From contig NZ_BORW01000001.1 of assembly GCF_018333375.1 (NCBI RefSeq), forward strand, positions 536,896-600,895: a stretch of DNA of 64,000 bases, written 5' to 3'. This DNA is from Paenibacillus cookii (GTDB lineage: Bacteria; Bacillota; Bacilli; Paenibacillales; Paenibacillaceae). This document shows, in pieces, positions 40,870-49,693 of the stretch; within the stretch, counting starts at the first letter, position 1; every line of letters starts with the position of its first letter. The notes beneath the pieces were generated by a model. That model did not search any database and was not told the DNA's origin. It saw nothing but the letters and a program-made list of their open reading frames with translations. Both the position numbers and the translations under genes were made by a program.

Positions 40870-43242
40870 ATGAAACCATCCTATAAAACGAAATTTGCGG
40901 CAATTCTGATCCTGTCCGCCATGCTGGCCTCCGGCTGCACGACCAGCGCCGCGGGCACGAAGGCGGCGACGGACGGCACATCAACGGACACGGCAGCGGC
41001 GGAAGCAGCCCTGGATGCAAGCAAGGCCAATGCCCAGCTGGCGGGCCTGAAAATAAAAGACCTTGCCCAATATGACGGCGACGATACGACCGTGGACTGG
41101 GAGGAGAGCAAGGCCACGAAGGTGACGCTGAACGGCGCCAGCGCGGCCGTTGACGGAGCGGGCGCAAAGGCGAGCGGCGGCAAGATCACGATCTCCTCGG
41201 CCGGAACTTACGTGGTTAGCGGCAAGTTGACCGGAGGAAGCATCGCGGTTGACGCTGGCGAAGACGATGTCGTGCGTCTGGTGCTGAACGGAGCGCGTAT
41301 CGCGAGCCCGGACGGCCCGGCGATCCAGGTCAAAAAAGCCGGGAAAACGGTGGTGACGCTGGCCAAAGGAACGGAAAACACCTTGTCCGACGGAACCAAG
41401 TATGCGGATACATCGGAAGATGCCCCGACGGCGGCGCTGTTCAGCCAGGACGATCTGACGATCAACGGCACGGGGCAGCTGACCGTGCAGGGAAATTATA
41501 AAGACGGCATCACGAGCAAGGATGATCTCAAAATCGTCGGCGGCACGCTGAGCGTCAACGCAGCCGACGACGGAATCATCGGCCGCGACCTGGCTGCGGT
41601 CAAGGGCGGAAGCATTTACGTCAATGCCGGCGGCGACGGCTTCAAGACGACCTATGACGGCGACAAGGACAAGGGTTACCTGCTCATCGAGGACGGAACC
41701 TTCCGCATCGAAGCCGGCAGCGACGGATTTCAGGCGGCCGCTTCGCTCCTGATCGACGGCGGCACCTACGACGTGGTAACCGGAGGAGGCAGCGCGAACG
41801 CCGAGCCGCACGAGGAAGAAATGCCGATGGGACGCCCGGACTTCGGTGGACGGACGGAGCCCGGGGCGCAAGGCGAAAAGGCTGAGGCTCAAGGCAAGGA
41901 CAGCGGAGATGCGGCAGCAGGCGCTGCGAACAGCGAAAAACCTTCTGCCTCAAGCAGCGGTTCCGCGTCCCAAGCGAATGAACATGCCGCCAACAAGGAC
42001 GGCAGCGCCTCAGCCGGAACGGAAGCAGCCCAGACGGCGGATGAGGAGAGCGAGTCCGCCAGCATGAAAGGGCTCAAGGCCGAGGCTGGCATTGCGGTGT
42101 CGGGCGGAACGTTCAACATCGATTCGGCCGACGATACGGTGCACAGCAACGGCAGCATCTTGATTTCGGGCGGCGATTTTGATCTTGCCGCCGGCGATGA
42201 CGGAATCCATGCCGACGTATCGATCGTCGTTTCCGGCGGAAAAGTGAACATCAAGGAAAGCTACGAAGGCATCGAAGCCGCGGACATCACCCTCTCCGGC
42301 GGCGAAGTGCGCGTCGTGGCCAGCGATGACGGCGTCAACGCTTCCGACGGAAGCGGCAGCTCGGAAGGACCGGGCGGCATGTTTGGCGGCCAGCGGCCGG
42401 AAGTCATGCCGGGCCAGCCGCCGGCCGGAGATTCGGCGCAGAGCGGCGATCAGGCTCCGGCCGGCATTTCCTCGCAGAGCGGAAGCCCAAACGCGGATGG
42501 AGCCGCAGGCACGCCGCCGCAGCCGCCGGCAGGCCAAGGCATGCCCGGCGGACCTGGCGGCAGCGCCGGCACCGCAAAACTGACGATCAGCGGCGCTTAC
42601 CTGACCGTGGACGCGGGCGGCGACGGCCTGGACGCCAACGGCTCCATCGCGATGACCGGCGGCACGGTGCTGGTGAACGGCCCGGCATCTAACGGCAACG
42701 GCGCCCTCGACTATGACGGCACGTTCGAGCAATCCGGCGGCCTGCTGGTTGCCGCGGGAAGCGCCGGGATGGCCCAGGCTCCGTCGGAATCCTCGTCGCA
42801 GCGTTCGGTGCTCATGACGTTCCCGGGCACGGTGAAGGCCGGCACGCTGGTGACTTTGGCCGACGGCAAAGGAACGCCGGTGCTGAGCTTTGCTCCGGCG
42901 AAAGACATTCAGTCCATCGTGATTTCCACGCCGGACCTGAAGTCCGGCAACACGTACGCCTTCTATACGGGCGGCCAATCCAGCGGTACGGCGAAGGACG
43001 GCCTTTACGCCCAGGGCAAGCTGACCGGCGGAACGAAAATCGTCAGCTTCAAACTTGGCGAAGCGGTCACGTACGTCAACGAATCGGGCGTGACCGCCGG
43101 AGGCGGCGGTTTCGGCGGCGGCCGCGGGCAAGGCCGCCCGGGCGGATTCCGGGGCCAAGGAAATTCGGCTGGTAACGGAGCGACGGCGCCAAGCGACTCC
43201 GGCAGCACCCCAGACGGGAAGCCGGATTCTTCCGCGATTTGA
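40870..43242 (+). CDS. Cthe_2159-like (DUF4353) beta-helix lipoprotein
   Basis: A 790-aa surface lipoprotein: signal MKPSYKTKFAAILILSAMLASGC with lipobox LASGC, then an Ala/Thr-rich spacer. The body is built of Gly/Asp-rich repeats (DGITSKDDLKIVGGTLSVNAADDGIIGRD; GGDGFKTTYDG; SADDTVHSNGSILISGGDFDLAAGDDGIHADVSIVVSGGKVNI; GGDGLDANGSIAMTGGTVLVNG), the pattern of Cthe_2159, a calcium-binding right-handed beta-helix that binds acidic polysaccharide. Three low-complexity linkers (about 310-390, 495-570 and the Gly/Arg-rich C-terminus) break up the helix. The downstream position in the VTC/DUF4956 operon suggests a common envelope function. Confidence 0.85.
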   Translation: MKPSYKTKFAAILILSAMLASGCTTSAAGTKAATDGTSTDTAAAEAALDASKANAQLAGLKIKDLAQYDGDDTTVDWEESKATKVTLNGASAAVDGAGAKASGGKITISSAGTYVVSGKLTGGSIAVDAGEDDVVRLVLNGARIASPDGPAIQVKKAGKTVVTLAKGTENTLSDGTKYADTSEDAPTAALFSQDDLTINGTGQLTVQGNYKDGITSKDDLKIVGGTLSVNAADDGIIGRDLAAVKGGSIYVNAGGDGFKTTYDGDKDKGYLLIEDGTFRIEAGSDGFQAAASLLIDGGTYDVVTGGGSANAEPHEEEMPMGRPDFGGRTEPGAQGEKAEAQGKDSGDAAAGAANSEKPSASSSGSASQANEHAANKDGSASAGTEAAQTADEESESASMKGLKAEAGIAVSGGTFNIDSADDTVHSNGSILISGGDFDLAAGDDGIHADVSIVVSGGKVNIKESYEGIEAADITLSGGEVRVVASDDGVNASDGSGSSEGPGGMFGGQRPEVMPGQPPAGDSAQSGDQAPAGISSQSGSPNADGAAGTPPQPPAGQGMPGGPGGSAGTAKLTISGAYLTVDAGGDGLDANGSIAMTGGTVLVNGPASNGNGALDYDGTFEQSGGLLVAAGSAGMAQAPSESSSQRSVLMTFPGTVKAGTLVTLADGKGTPVLSFAPAKDIQSIVISTPDLKSGNTYAFYTGGQSSGTAKDGLYAQGKLTGGTKIVSFKLGEAVTYVNESGVTAGGGGFGGGRGQGRPGGFRGQGNSAGNGATAPSDSGSTPDGKPDSSAI

Positions 43243-43265
43243 CGGTTACACCCCGACAGCATTTC

Positions 43266-43309
43266 TACAAGCCCCTTGCCGGTGTCCATCAGCCGTCAAG
43301 GGGCTTGTA
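43266..43309 (+). terminator. Hairpin after the Cthe_2159-like gene
   Basis: A perfect 13-bp stem TACAAGCCCCTTG / CAAGGGGCTTGTA with an 18-nt loop, 23 bp after the stop codon. No T-run follows, so it may be a weak or factor-assisted terminator or a 3' stabiliser. Confidence 0.55.
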
Positions 43310-43357
43310 ATGGCCTGTATGTCCGCATCAGGTGCCGAAGAAAAATAGGATCGACGT

Positions 43358-43409
43358 AAAAAATGACCCGCAAGAAATCGCATGGCATGCGTTCTTATTG
43401 CGGGTCATT
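43358..43409 (-). terminator. Terminator after the alcohol dehydrogenase gene
   Basis: AATGACCCGCAA (43362-43373) pairs with TTGCGGGTCATT (43398-43409); on the reverse strand the hairpin ends in a TTTTTT run. Confidence 0.85.
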
Positions 43410-43455
43410 CGCGTTACTTGAAATGGATTTAAAAATGAAGTCGTCCCTTTAGCGA

Positions 43456-44619
43456 CTACAGCGACAGCTTGTAAATTTCGACGACATCTTCTTTATGGAG
43501 CGTTCTGAACTTGCCGAATGGCCCGAAACGAACCGTTTTTTCGGCCATGACCTCGATTTGGCTGTCGTCGATGCCGTAGTCCGCGAGCCGGCTCGGCGCA
43601 CCGATGGAGCTCCAGAAATCGCGCAGCGCCTGAATGCCTTCCAGCCCGACCTCTTCATCGCTTTTGCCCGCCGGATCGATATGGAAGACGTTAACGGCAA
43701 GCTGTTTGAACCGGCTTGGATTGGCATGAAGATTGTATTTCATCCAGTTCGGGAACAAAATCGCCAGCCCGCCGCCGTGCGGGATGTCGTAAACGGCCGA
43801 GACGGCGTGTTCGATGTTGTGGGTCGCCCAGTCGCCGGCATACCCCATGTTCAAAATGCCGTTCAGCGCCATCGTGCCGCAGTACATGATCGTAGCGCGG
43901 TCCTCGTAATTTTGCAGGTCGTTGATCAGGCGCGGAGCCGTGTCGATGACCGTGCGCAAAATCGTTTCGCAGAAGCCGTCCTGTACCGGCGTGTTCGTTT
44001 CCGTATGGAAATAATGCTCCAGCACGTGCGACATCATATCGACCATGCCGTAGACCGTTTGGTCTTTTGGCAGCGTAAAGGTGTTCACCGGATCCAGAAT
44101 CGAAAACGCCGGATACGCGTGCGGGCTGCCCCAGCCCATTTTCTCCTGGGTTTTCTCGTTCGTAATGACGGAGCCGCCGTTCATTTCCGAACCGGTAGCC
44201 GCAATCGTCAAAACGGTGCCGAGCGGAAGCGCATCCTGCGGAACCGCCTTGCGCTCGACGAAATCCCACATGTCCCCGTCGTATTTGGCGCCGACCGCAA
44301 TCGCCTTCGCGCAGTCGATGACGCTGCCGCCGCCGACGGCCAAAATCAGGTCGATGCCATGCTCGCGGCACAAATCCACGCCTTTATGAACCGTCGCCAA
44401 ACGCGGGTTCGGCTCCACGCCGCTCAGCTCGGTCACCTCGGCGCCGATTTCCTTCAGCAGCGCATGCACGTCGTCGTACAAGCCGCTGCGTTTGATGCTG
44501 CCTCCACCGTATACGAGCAGGACGTTTTTGCCGTATTTCGGAACTTCTCTTTTTAATGTATCAAGCTTTCCTTTGCCGAAGATCAGCTTGGTCGGATTAT
44601 GGAATTCAAATGCATTCAC
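43456..44619 (-). CDS. Iron-containing alcohol dehydrogenase (butanol type)
   Basis: A 387-aa group III dehydrogenase of the YugJ/YugK/BdhA type. [64 protein letters not shown] (NAD(P) loop), [42 protein letters not shown] and [27 protein letters not shown] supply the metal-binding Asp and His residues. It reduces aldehydes to alcohols or the reverse; the physiological substrate is not evident. It appears monocistronic, with its own terminator. Confidence 0.94.
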   Translation of the reverse strand: MNAFEFHNPTKLIFGKGKLDTLKREVPKYGKNVLLVYGGGSIKRSGLYDDVHALLKEIGAEVTELSGVEPNPRLATVHKGVDLCREHGIDLILAVGGGSVIDCAKAIAVGAKYDGDMWDFVERKAVPQDALPLGTVLTIAATGSEMNGGSVITNEKTQEKMGWGSPHAYPAFSILDPVNTFTLPKDQTVYGMVDMMSHVLEHYFHTETNTPVQDGFCETILRTVIDTAPRLINDLQNYEDRATIMYCGTMALNGILNMGYAGDWATHNIEHAVSAVYDIPHGGGLAILFPNWMKYNLHANPSRFKQLAVNVFHIDPAGKSDEEVGLEGIQALRDFWSSIGAPSRLADYGIDDSQIEVMAEKTVRFGPFGKFRTLHKEDVVEIYKLSL

Positions 44620-44677
44620 AGCAAATTCGCCTCCCGGGTCAAAATGATTGTGCTTGTTTATTATACCTCTCTCTTCC

Positions 44678-44725
44678 GAAAAAAAACAAACCGCCCAGCC
44701 CCGAATACGAGGATTTAGGCGGTTT
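44678..44725 (-). terminator. Terminator after the gal operon
   Basis: AAACCGCC (44688-44695) pairs with GGCGGTTT (44718-44725); on the reverse strand the stem is followed by GTTTTTTTTC. It lies 70 bp after the galT stop. Confidence 0.8.
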
Positions 44726-44794
44726 GACCCGTTTTTTTGATGAATCGCTTTAGAAATTTCGGCATAGATTCAGCATGCCCCAAACGGCCCGGAA

Positions 44795-46387
44795 TTATTG
44801 AACCGCCGTGCAACCCAGATGGGACACGAACCGGAAAAACGCTTCCTTCCCGGCTTCGGTTCTTTTGTACACTCCGGCATGGCCCAATATTTCGACGAAA
44901 ATGTCCCCGACCTCGGACTGCACCAGTTTCCAGGCTTCTTCCTTGCTGCGGCCGATGCCGTATTTCGCCGCCATTTGCTCGATCCATGGCTTATGCAAAC
45001 GTAAAGGATGGTCTTCCTGCTCCTTCACGGCCTTGAAAAGCGCTTCGTCCCCGGCAAGGATGTCGGCCGTCAAATCGAGTTCTTCCTTCAGTCGTCCCGG
45101 CAAAATCGCAAGCCCCATCACTTCGATCAAGCCGATGTTTTCTTTTTTGATGTGGTGCATTTCCTCGTGCGGGTGGAATATCCCGGCCGGGAATTGCGCG
45201 CTGGTCCGGTTGTTGCGCAGCACGAGGTCCATCTCGTATTCCCCGCCCGGCGTCCGGCGCACGATCGGCGTTACCGTGTTATGCGGCACCTGCTTCCCGC
45301 CTTCTTCGCTGAAAGCCAAAATATCCGCTGCCGGATCGCTGTACCGTTTCCACGATTCATACACCATGTCGGCCAACTCCAGCAGCACGCCGCTGTCTTT
45401 TCCGGTCAGGCGCAGGACGGACATCGGCCATTTGACGATGCTGACCGTGATGCCGTCATAATCGGGATGCGCAAAAACCGCTTCCTTCGGCGCGTTTTGG
45501 ATCGGGAAGGTATGGCGTCCCCCTTGGAAATGGTCATGCGTCAGGATCGAACCGCCGACGATCGGCAGATCGGCATTGGAGCCGATAAAATAATGCGGAT
45601 ATTCGTCCACGAAAGCCAGCAACCGGCGGAACGTGTCCTTCGTCAGCTTCATCGGCACATGGTCGCGATGGAACACGATGCAATGCTCGTTATAGTATAC
45701 GTACGGCGAATATTGGAAAAACCAAGGCTCGCCGTTCAGTTCAAGCGGAATGACGCGCAGGTTTTGGCGGGCCGGGTGATTGACCCTGCCGGCATAACCG
45801 ACGTTTTCGCGGCACAGCTGGCATTTCGGATACACCGGAGGCGGCAGCAGCTTCGCCATGGCGATTTCCTTCGGGCTTTTTTCCGGTTTGGACAAGTTGA
45901 TCGTGATCTCGATGTCGCCGTACTCGGATTCATGCCGCCAATAGACGTTTTTGTTCACGCGGTCCATGCGGATATAGTTGGCATCCACCGACAGTTCGTA
46001 GAACCGGCTAGTCGCCGCTTCGATCCCTTCCGATTCCTTCAGCTTGAAAAATTCCCGGGTTACTTCGGAAGGCCGCGGCATGAGGCAGCCCATCATTTTG
46101 GCATCAAGCAAATCCCGGTACGTGTCCGTGTCCTCCGGAATAAGCCCGATGCGGACGCCGTAGCCGATCAGGACGTCCAGCGCCGGCTGCGGGCCTTGAA
46201 TCGGCTCCGGCTTGTCGTCCCCGAGGTACGGCTCGCTGAAGCCGAACAGCTCCAGCAGCAGATTGCGGCCGTAATCTTCGTCGAGCGGCTCAAGGAGCCG
46301 GCGTTCGAGCGCAAAGCGGACAAGCTGTTCGATCGCTACGAGCGCCTGTTGTTGTTCCGTTGTTCCGTTTGCTTCGTTCATGTTCAC
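44795..46387 (-). CDS. galT: UDP-glucose--hexose-1-phosphate uridylyltransferase
   Basis: A 530-aa GalT of the long Firmicute class, unlike the ~350-aa enterobacterial form. LLPPPVYPKCQLCRENVGYAGRVNHPARQNLRVIPLELNGEPWFFQYSPYVYYNEHCIVFHRDH and GGSILTHDHFQGGRHTFP (catalytic HxH) identify it. It exchanges UMP between UDP-glucose and galactose-1-phosphate in the Leloir pathway. The GTG at 46387 follows GGAGGCACGGCG with good spacing; an ATG two codons later is an alternative. Last gene of galK-galE-galT. Confidence 0.95.
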   Translation of the reverse strand: MNMNEANGTTEQQQALVAIEQLVRFALERRLLEPLDEDYGRNLLLELFGFSEPYLGDDKPEPIQGPQPALDVLIGYGVRIGLIPEDTDTYRDLLDAKMMGCLMPRPSEVTREFFKLKESEGIEAATSRFYELSVDANYIRMDRVNKNVYWRHESEYGDIEITINLSKPEKSPKEIAMAKLLPPPVYPKCQLCRENVGYAGRVNHPARQNLRVIPLELNGEPWFFQYSPYVYYNEHCIVFHRDHVPMKLTKDTFRRLLAFVDEYPHYFIGSNADLPIVGGSILTHDHFQGGRHTFPIQNAPKEAVFAHPDYDGITVSIVKWPMSVLRLTGKDSGVLLELADMVYESWKRYSDPAADILAFSEEGGKQVPHNTVTPIVRRTPGGEYEMDLVLRNNRTSAQFPAGIFHPHEEMHHIKKENIGLIEVMGLAILPGRLKEELDLTADILAGDEALFKAVKEQEDHPLRLHKPWIEQMAAKYGIGRSKEEAWKLVQSEVGDIFVEILGHAGVYKRTEAGKEAFFRFVSHLGCTAVQ

Positions 46388-46399
46388 CGCCGTGCCTCC

Positions 46400-47389
46400 T
46401 TATTCCTCGCCATAGCCGTTCGGACGGCTTTGGTGCCAGTTCCAGGCGCTTTGAATGATCTCCTCCAGCTTTTCCCGTTTCGGGTTCCAGCCCAGCACTT
46501 CCCTCGCCTTTTGCGAGGATGCGACCAGAACGGCCGGGTCCCCGGCGCGGCGCGGCTGCATGACGACCGGAATGTCGAGGCCCGTCACCGTTTTCGCCGT
46601 TTCGATCACTTCCTTCACCGAAAAACCTGTGCCGATGCCCAGGTTGAACACGTTGCTGCTTTCCCCTTTGCGAAGGTAATCGACCGCGAGCAGATGGGCG
46701 TCGGCCAAATCGCTCACATGAATGTAGTCGCGGATGCAGGTGCCGTCCTCCGTCGGGTAATCGTCCCCGAACACGGCGATGCTTTCGCGCTGCTTCAGCG
46801 CCGTTTGCAGCACGAGCGGAACCAGATGGCTTTCCGGACGGTGGTCTTCGCCGATTTTGCCGCTGTCATGCGCGCCTGCCGCGTTAAAATAACGCAAAGC
46901 GACGTATTTGATGCCAAGCACCTGGTCGAACCACGACATCATCCGTTCCATCATCAGCTTCGTTTCGCCGTACACGTTGGTCGGCTGCGTCCGGTCGCTT
47001 TCCTGAATCGGCACCCGTTCCGGCTCGCCGTATGTCGCTGCGGTCGAAGAAAACACGATGCGGCGGACGTTTGCGGCATCCATCGCCTCCAGCAAGCACA
47101 ACGTCCCGTATACGTTGTTATCGTAATATTTCACCGGTTTCTGCATGCTTTCCCCGACAAGCGAATTGGCCGCAAAATGGATGACCGCGTCGATGTCGTT
47201 TTCGGCGAAACATTTCGCAAGGAGCTCCTTGTCGCGCAAGTCGCCTTCATACAGTTTGCCGCCGAGCAGCGCTCCGCGGTGCCCCGTTTGCAAGTTGTCG
47301 AGCACGACCACTTCCTCGCCGCGTTCCAAAAGCGCCGCTACCGTATGGGAGCCGATATACCCCGCTCCGCCCGTTACAAGAATCGCCAT
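46400..47389 (-). CDS. galE: UDP-glucose 4-epimerase
   Basis: A 329-aa short-chain dehydrogenase-fold enzyme. VTGGAGYIGSHTVAALLERG (NAD loop, 6-25), SSTAATYG (catalytic Ser/Thr), Tyr140-x3-Lys144 in VYGETKLMMERM, RYFNAAGAHDSGKIGEDH and NLGIGTGFSVKEVI are typical GalE. It lies 1 bp after galK with GGAGGACAAATAAG before the ATG, and 12 bp before galT. Confidence 0.97.
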   Translation of the reverse strand: MAILVTGGAGYIGSHTVAALLERGEEVVVLDNLQTGHRGALLGGKLYEGDLRDKELLAKCFAENDIDAVIHFAANSLVGESMQKPVKYYDNNVYGTLCLLEAMDAANVRRIVFSSTAATYGEPERVPIQESDRTQPTNVYGETKLMMERMMSWFDQVLGIKYVALRYFNAAGAHDSGKIGEDHRPESHLVPLVLQTALKQRESIAVFGDDYPTEDGTCIRDYIHVSDLADAHLLAVDYLRKGESSNVFNLGIGTGFSVKEVIETAKTVTGLDIPVVMQPRRAGDPAVLVASSQKAREVLGWNPKREKLEEIIQSAWNWHQSRPNGYGEE

Positions 47390-47390
47390 C

Positions 47391-48569
47391 TTATTTGTCC
47401 TCCTTCAGTTCTTTTACGCCGTCGCCCGTACCGCAAACGTAAAACTCCGCCTTCAGGCCCGTACGTTGTTCATAGGCTTGGCCCACCTGCCGCACGAACG
47501 TTTCCACGTCGTCCTCATGGACCAGGGATACCGTGCATCCGCCGAATCCGGCGCCGGTCATCCGCGCCCCGAGCGTTCCGGGAATGCGCCGCGCCTCTTC
47601 CACCATGACGTCCAGCTCTTCGCAGCTGACCTCGTATAAATCCCGGAGCGAATCATGCGACGCGTTCATCAGTTCGCCGAACCGCTGCAAATCGTTGTTT
47701 TTGAGCGCCTCCACCGAATCCAGCACCCGCCGGTTTTCCTCCACGACATGCTGCGCCCGACGTCTCACCGTCTCATCGGCGATGCCGTTTTTCAGCGTTT
47801 CGAACCGCTCCGGCGTAAGCCCCGCCAAATACTCCAGCCCGCCTGCTTGCTGCTTCAAAATGCCGAGTGCCGTCTCGCACTGCTGCCTGCGCTCGTTATA
47901 TGCGGAATCCACCAGGCCTCTTCGTTTGTTGGTATTGCCGATGACGATTTTATATGCCCCGGTCCGGAACGGCACATGTTTGTATTCCAGCGTGTCGCAC
48001 ATCAGCAAAATGGCGTGGTCGCGTTTTCCGTTCGCCACGGCAAACTGGTCCATAATGCCGCAGTTGACGCCGACGTATCGGTTTTCCGCCCGCTGCGACA
48101 GCAGCGAGATGTTTACCGTGTCCGGATTGCAGCCCTCCAGCGTTTGCAGCGCAAACGCGGTTACCACTTCGATCGATGCCGACGAAGAAAGGCCGGCGCC
48201 GTTCGGAATTTCGCCGTGATACAGCAGGTCGTACCCCGTCGTAACCGGGCAGCCCTCCTGTTTATTTTCAACCATGACGCCAATCGCGTAGTCGACCCAT
48301 TCCCCCGTTTTTTCCCGGCCGATTTCGCTCAGGCTCAGTTCTTTTTCGTACGGAAAATTGGTCGTGGCCAGACGGATGTGATCGTCTTCCCGCCGGCGCG
48401 CAAGCAAAGTGGTCCCGAATTCCAGCGCCGCAGGCATCACGTATCCTCCGTTATAATCGATATGCTCCCCGATCAGGTTCACCCGGCCCGGTGCCAAAAA
48501 TACGCGGATGTCCTGCGCGGATTCCCCGTATTTTTCGATAAACTGCTTTTTAAGCGATTCAATGTTCAT
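47391..48569 (-). CDS. galK: Galactokinase
   Basis: A 392-aa GHMP kinase. The galactokinase signature LAPGRVNLIGEHIDYNGGYVMP begins at about residue 26; HGEIPNGAGLSSSASIEVVTAFAL is the ATP-binding motif and RMTGAGFGGCTVSLV the C-terminal GHMP motif. I chose ATG 48569 (MNIESLKKQF); an ATG five codons earlier is too close to the AAGGAAAGG site. It phosphorylates galactose as first step of the Leloir pathway and is first gene of the operon, divergent from an AraC-type regulator. Confidence 0.96.
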   Translation of the reverse strand: MNIESLKKQFIEKYGESAQDIRVFLAPGRVNLIGEHIDYNGGYVMPAALEFGTTLLARRREDDHIRLATTNFPYEKELSLSEIGREKTGEWVDYAIGVMVENKQEGCPVTTGYDLLYHGEIPNGAGLSSSASIEVVTAFALQTLEGCNPDTVNISLLSQRAENRYVGVNCGIMDQFAVANGKRDHAILLMCDTLEYKHVPFRTGAYKIVIGNTNKRRGLVDSAYNERRQQCETALGILKQQAGGLEYLAGLTPERFETLKNGIADETVRRRAQHVVEENRRVLDSVEALKNNDLQRFGELMNASHDSLRDLYEVSCEELDVMVEEARRIPGTLGARMTGAGFGGCTVSLVHEDDVETFVRQVGQAYEQRTGLKAEFYVCGTGDGVKELKEDK

Positions 48570-48685
48570 TTGTGATGCACCCATCCTTTCCTTATGGTGA
48601 CGTTCTGGTTTAAGTATAAAAAACAAAGGCATCCCTGTTAATGCAATTATGTTTGCTTGCTATGGATTTATGTGACTTCGAAATC

Positions 48686-48691
48686 TATAAT
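48686..48691 (+). promoter_or_regulatory. Possible -10 box of the AraC-type regulator gene
   Basis: TATAAT at 48686-48691 lies 58 bp before the regulator start codon, in the 180-bp divergent region to galK. I find no good -35 at 17 bp, so an activator-dependent promoter is possible. For galK, TATACT on the reverse strand near 48615 is a -10 candidate without a clear -35. Confidence 0.3.
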
Positions 48692-48749
48692 AACATGTGA
48701 AGCCCAAGATTCTCGCAAAAAGTTGAACCGTCTAAAAGGAGGTCCGGCC

Positions 48750-49631
48750 ATGGCCGTTCAGGAAAGCTACAGCGTCGCATCCAATCCGGTTTATCATGAA
48801 CAAAGCCCGCTGCGCGTGCTGTTTGCCGGCGAAAGCCAAACCAAACCGCAGCATGTGGTCGGGCCAAAAATATATGATTATTATTTGTTGCATTACGTCG
48901 AAAGCGGCCGCGGCCAGTTCCGGTCGGAGCAGCATACGTACGAGCTGGGGGCCGGCAGCTGCTTCCTGATCCACCCGGGGCGCCTTGTCAGCTATGCGTC
49001 CGACGCAAAGGATCCGTGGCGCTACCGCTGGACGGCGTTTTCCGGAAGCGCGGCGAAGGCGCTTGTCGAGTCGGCCGGGTTTGCCGGAGGGCAGTCGGTG
49101 CTCGCAACGGGCGGCGAAAGCTTTATCCCCGAGGCGATCCGCCGGATTTCGCAAGCGTTTTACGGCAAGAAGGAAAGCGCGGATATGGCGGCGCTGGGGC
49201 ATCTGTATCTTATTTTTGCCGAAGCGAAGGACCTGCTTACGGACGAAACGGGCCTGACCGGCACCGAATCCCAGGTGCGGCGCACCGTCAAGCAAATGAT
49301 CCATTATTTATCGGCCCAATACGCGCATCCCGTGTCCATTGAACAGATGAGCGAAAGCTTGGGATATAATCGCGCCTACCTGTCCCGGATTTTCAAAAAG
49401 GAAACCGGCATGTCCCCCGTCACCTATTTGCTTAAGCTGAGAATCGATAAGTCGCGCCAACTCCTGCGGGAACGCCCCGAGCTCTCGATCGAGCAAATCG
49501 CCGCTTCCGTCGGATTGACGGACGCCCTTTATTTTTCCAGGCAATTCAAACGGCTTTGCGGCTATTCCCCGAGCCACTACCGCGACCGGATCGCCGCTTC
49601 GCCGGGCGCCGGCCCGGAAAGCCGCCGTTAA
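48750..49631 (+). CDS. AraC-family regulator, likely of the gal genes
   Basis: A 293-aa one-component regulator. The N-terminal cupin-like sensor (YDYYLLHYVESGRGQFRSEQHTYELGAGSCFLIHPGRLVSY) binds a sugar in this subgroup (MsmR/MelR-like); the C-terminal ~100 residues hold two helix-turn-helix motifs (SIEQMSESLGYNRAYLSRIFKKETGMSPVTYLLKLRID and SIEQIAASVGLTDALYFSRQFKRLCGYSPSHYR). Start at ATG 48750 with AAAAGGAGGTCCGGCC. Divergent transcription from galK-galE-galT argues that it activates those genes in response to galactose or a galactoside. Confidence 0.9.
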   Translation: MAVQESYSVASNPVYHEQSPLRVLFAGESQTKPQHVVGPKIYDYYLLHYVESGRGQFRSEQHTYELGAGSCFLIHPGRLVSYASDAKDPWRYRWTAFSGSAAKALVESAGFAGGQSVLATGGESFIPEAIRRISQAFYGKKESADMAALGHLYLIFAEAKDLLTDETGLTGTESQVRRTVKQMIHYLSAQYAHPVSIEQMSESLGYNRAYLSRIFKKETGMSPVTYLLKLRIDKSRQLLRERPELSIEQIAASVGLTDALYFSRQFKRLCGYSPSHYRDRIAASPGAGPESRR

Positions 49632-49652
49632 AACCGGAATCCATCATGCAAA

Positions 49653-49685
49653 AACCCGCTGTTCCTCTAAAGGAAGCAGCGGGTT
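49653..49685. terminator. Terminator between the AraC-type regulator and aldo-keto reductase genes
   Basis: AACCCGCTG / CAGCGGGTT with inner TTCCT / AGGAA and one bulged G. On the reverse strand GGGTTTTTG follows; on the plus strand the T-run is short. It lies between convergent genes. Confidence 0.75.
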
Positions 49686-49693
49686 GCTTACAT

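Noticed and set aside
45008..47608. An 866-codon plus-strand open frame across galT, galE and part of galK
   Set aside because: It is antisense to three well-recognised genes, with His/Arg-rich composition typical of complementary frames in GC-rich DNA.
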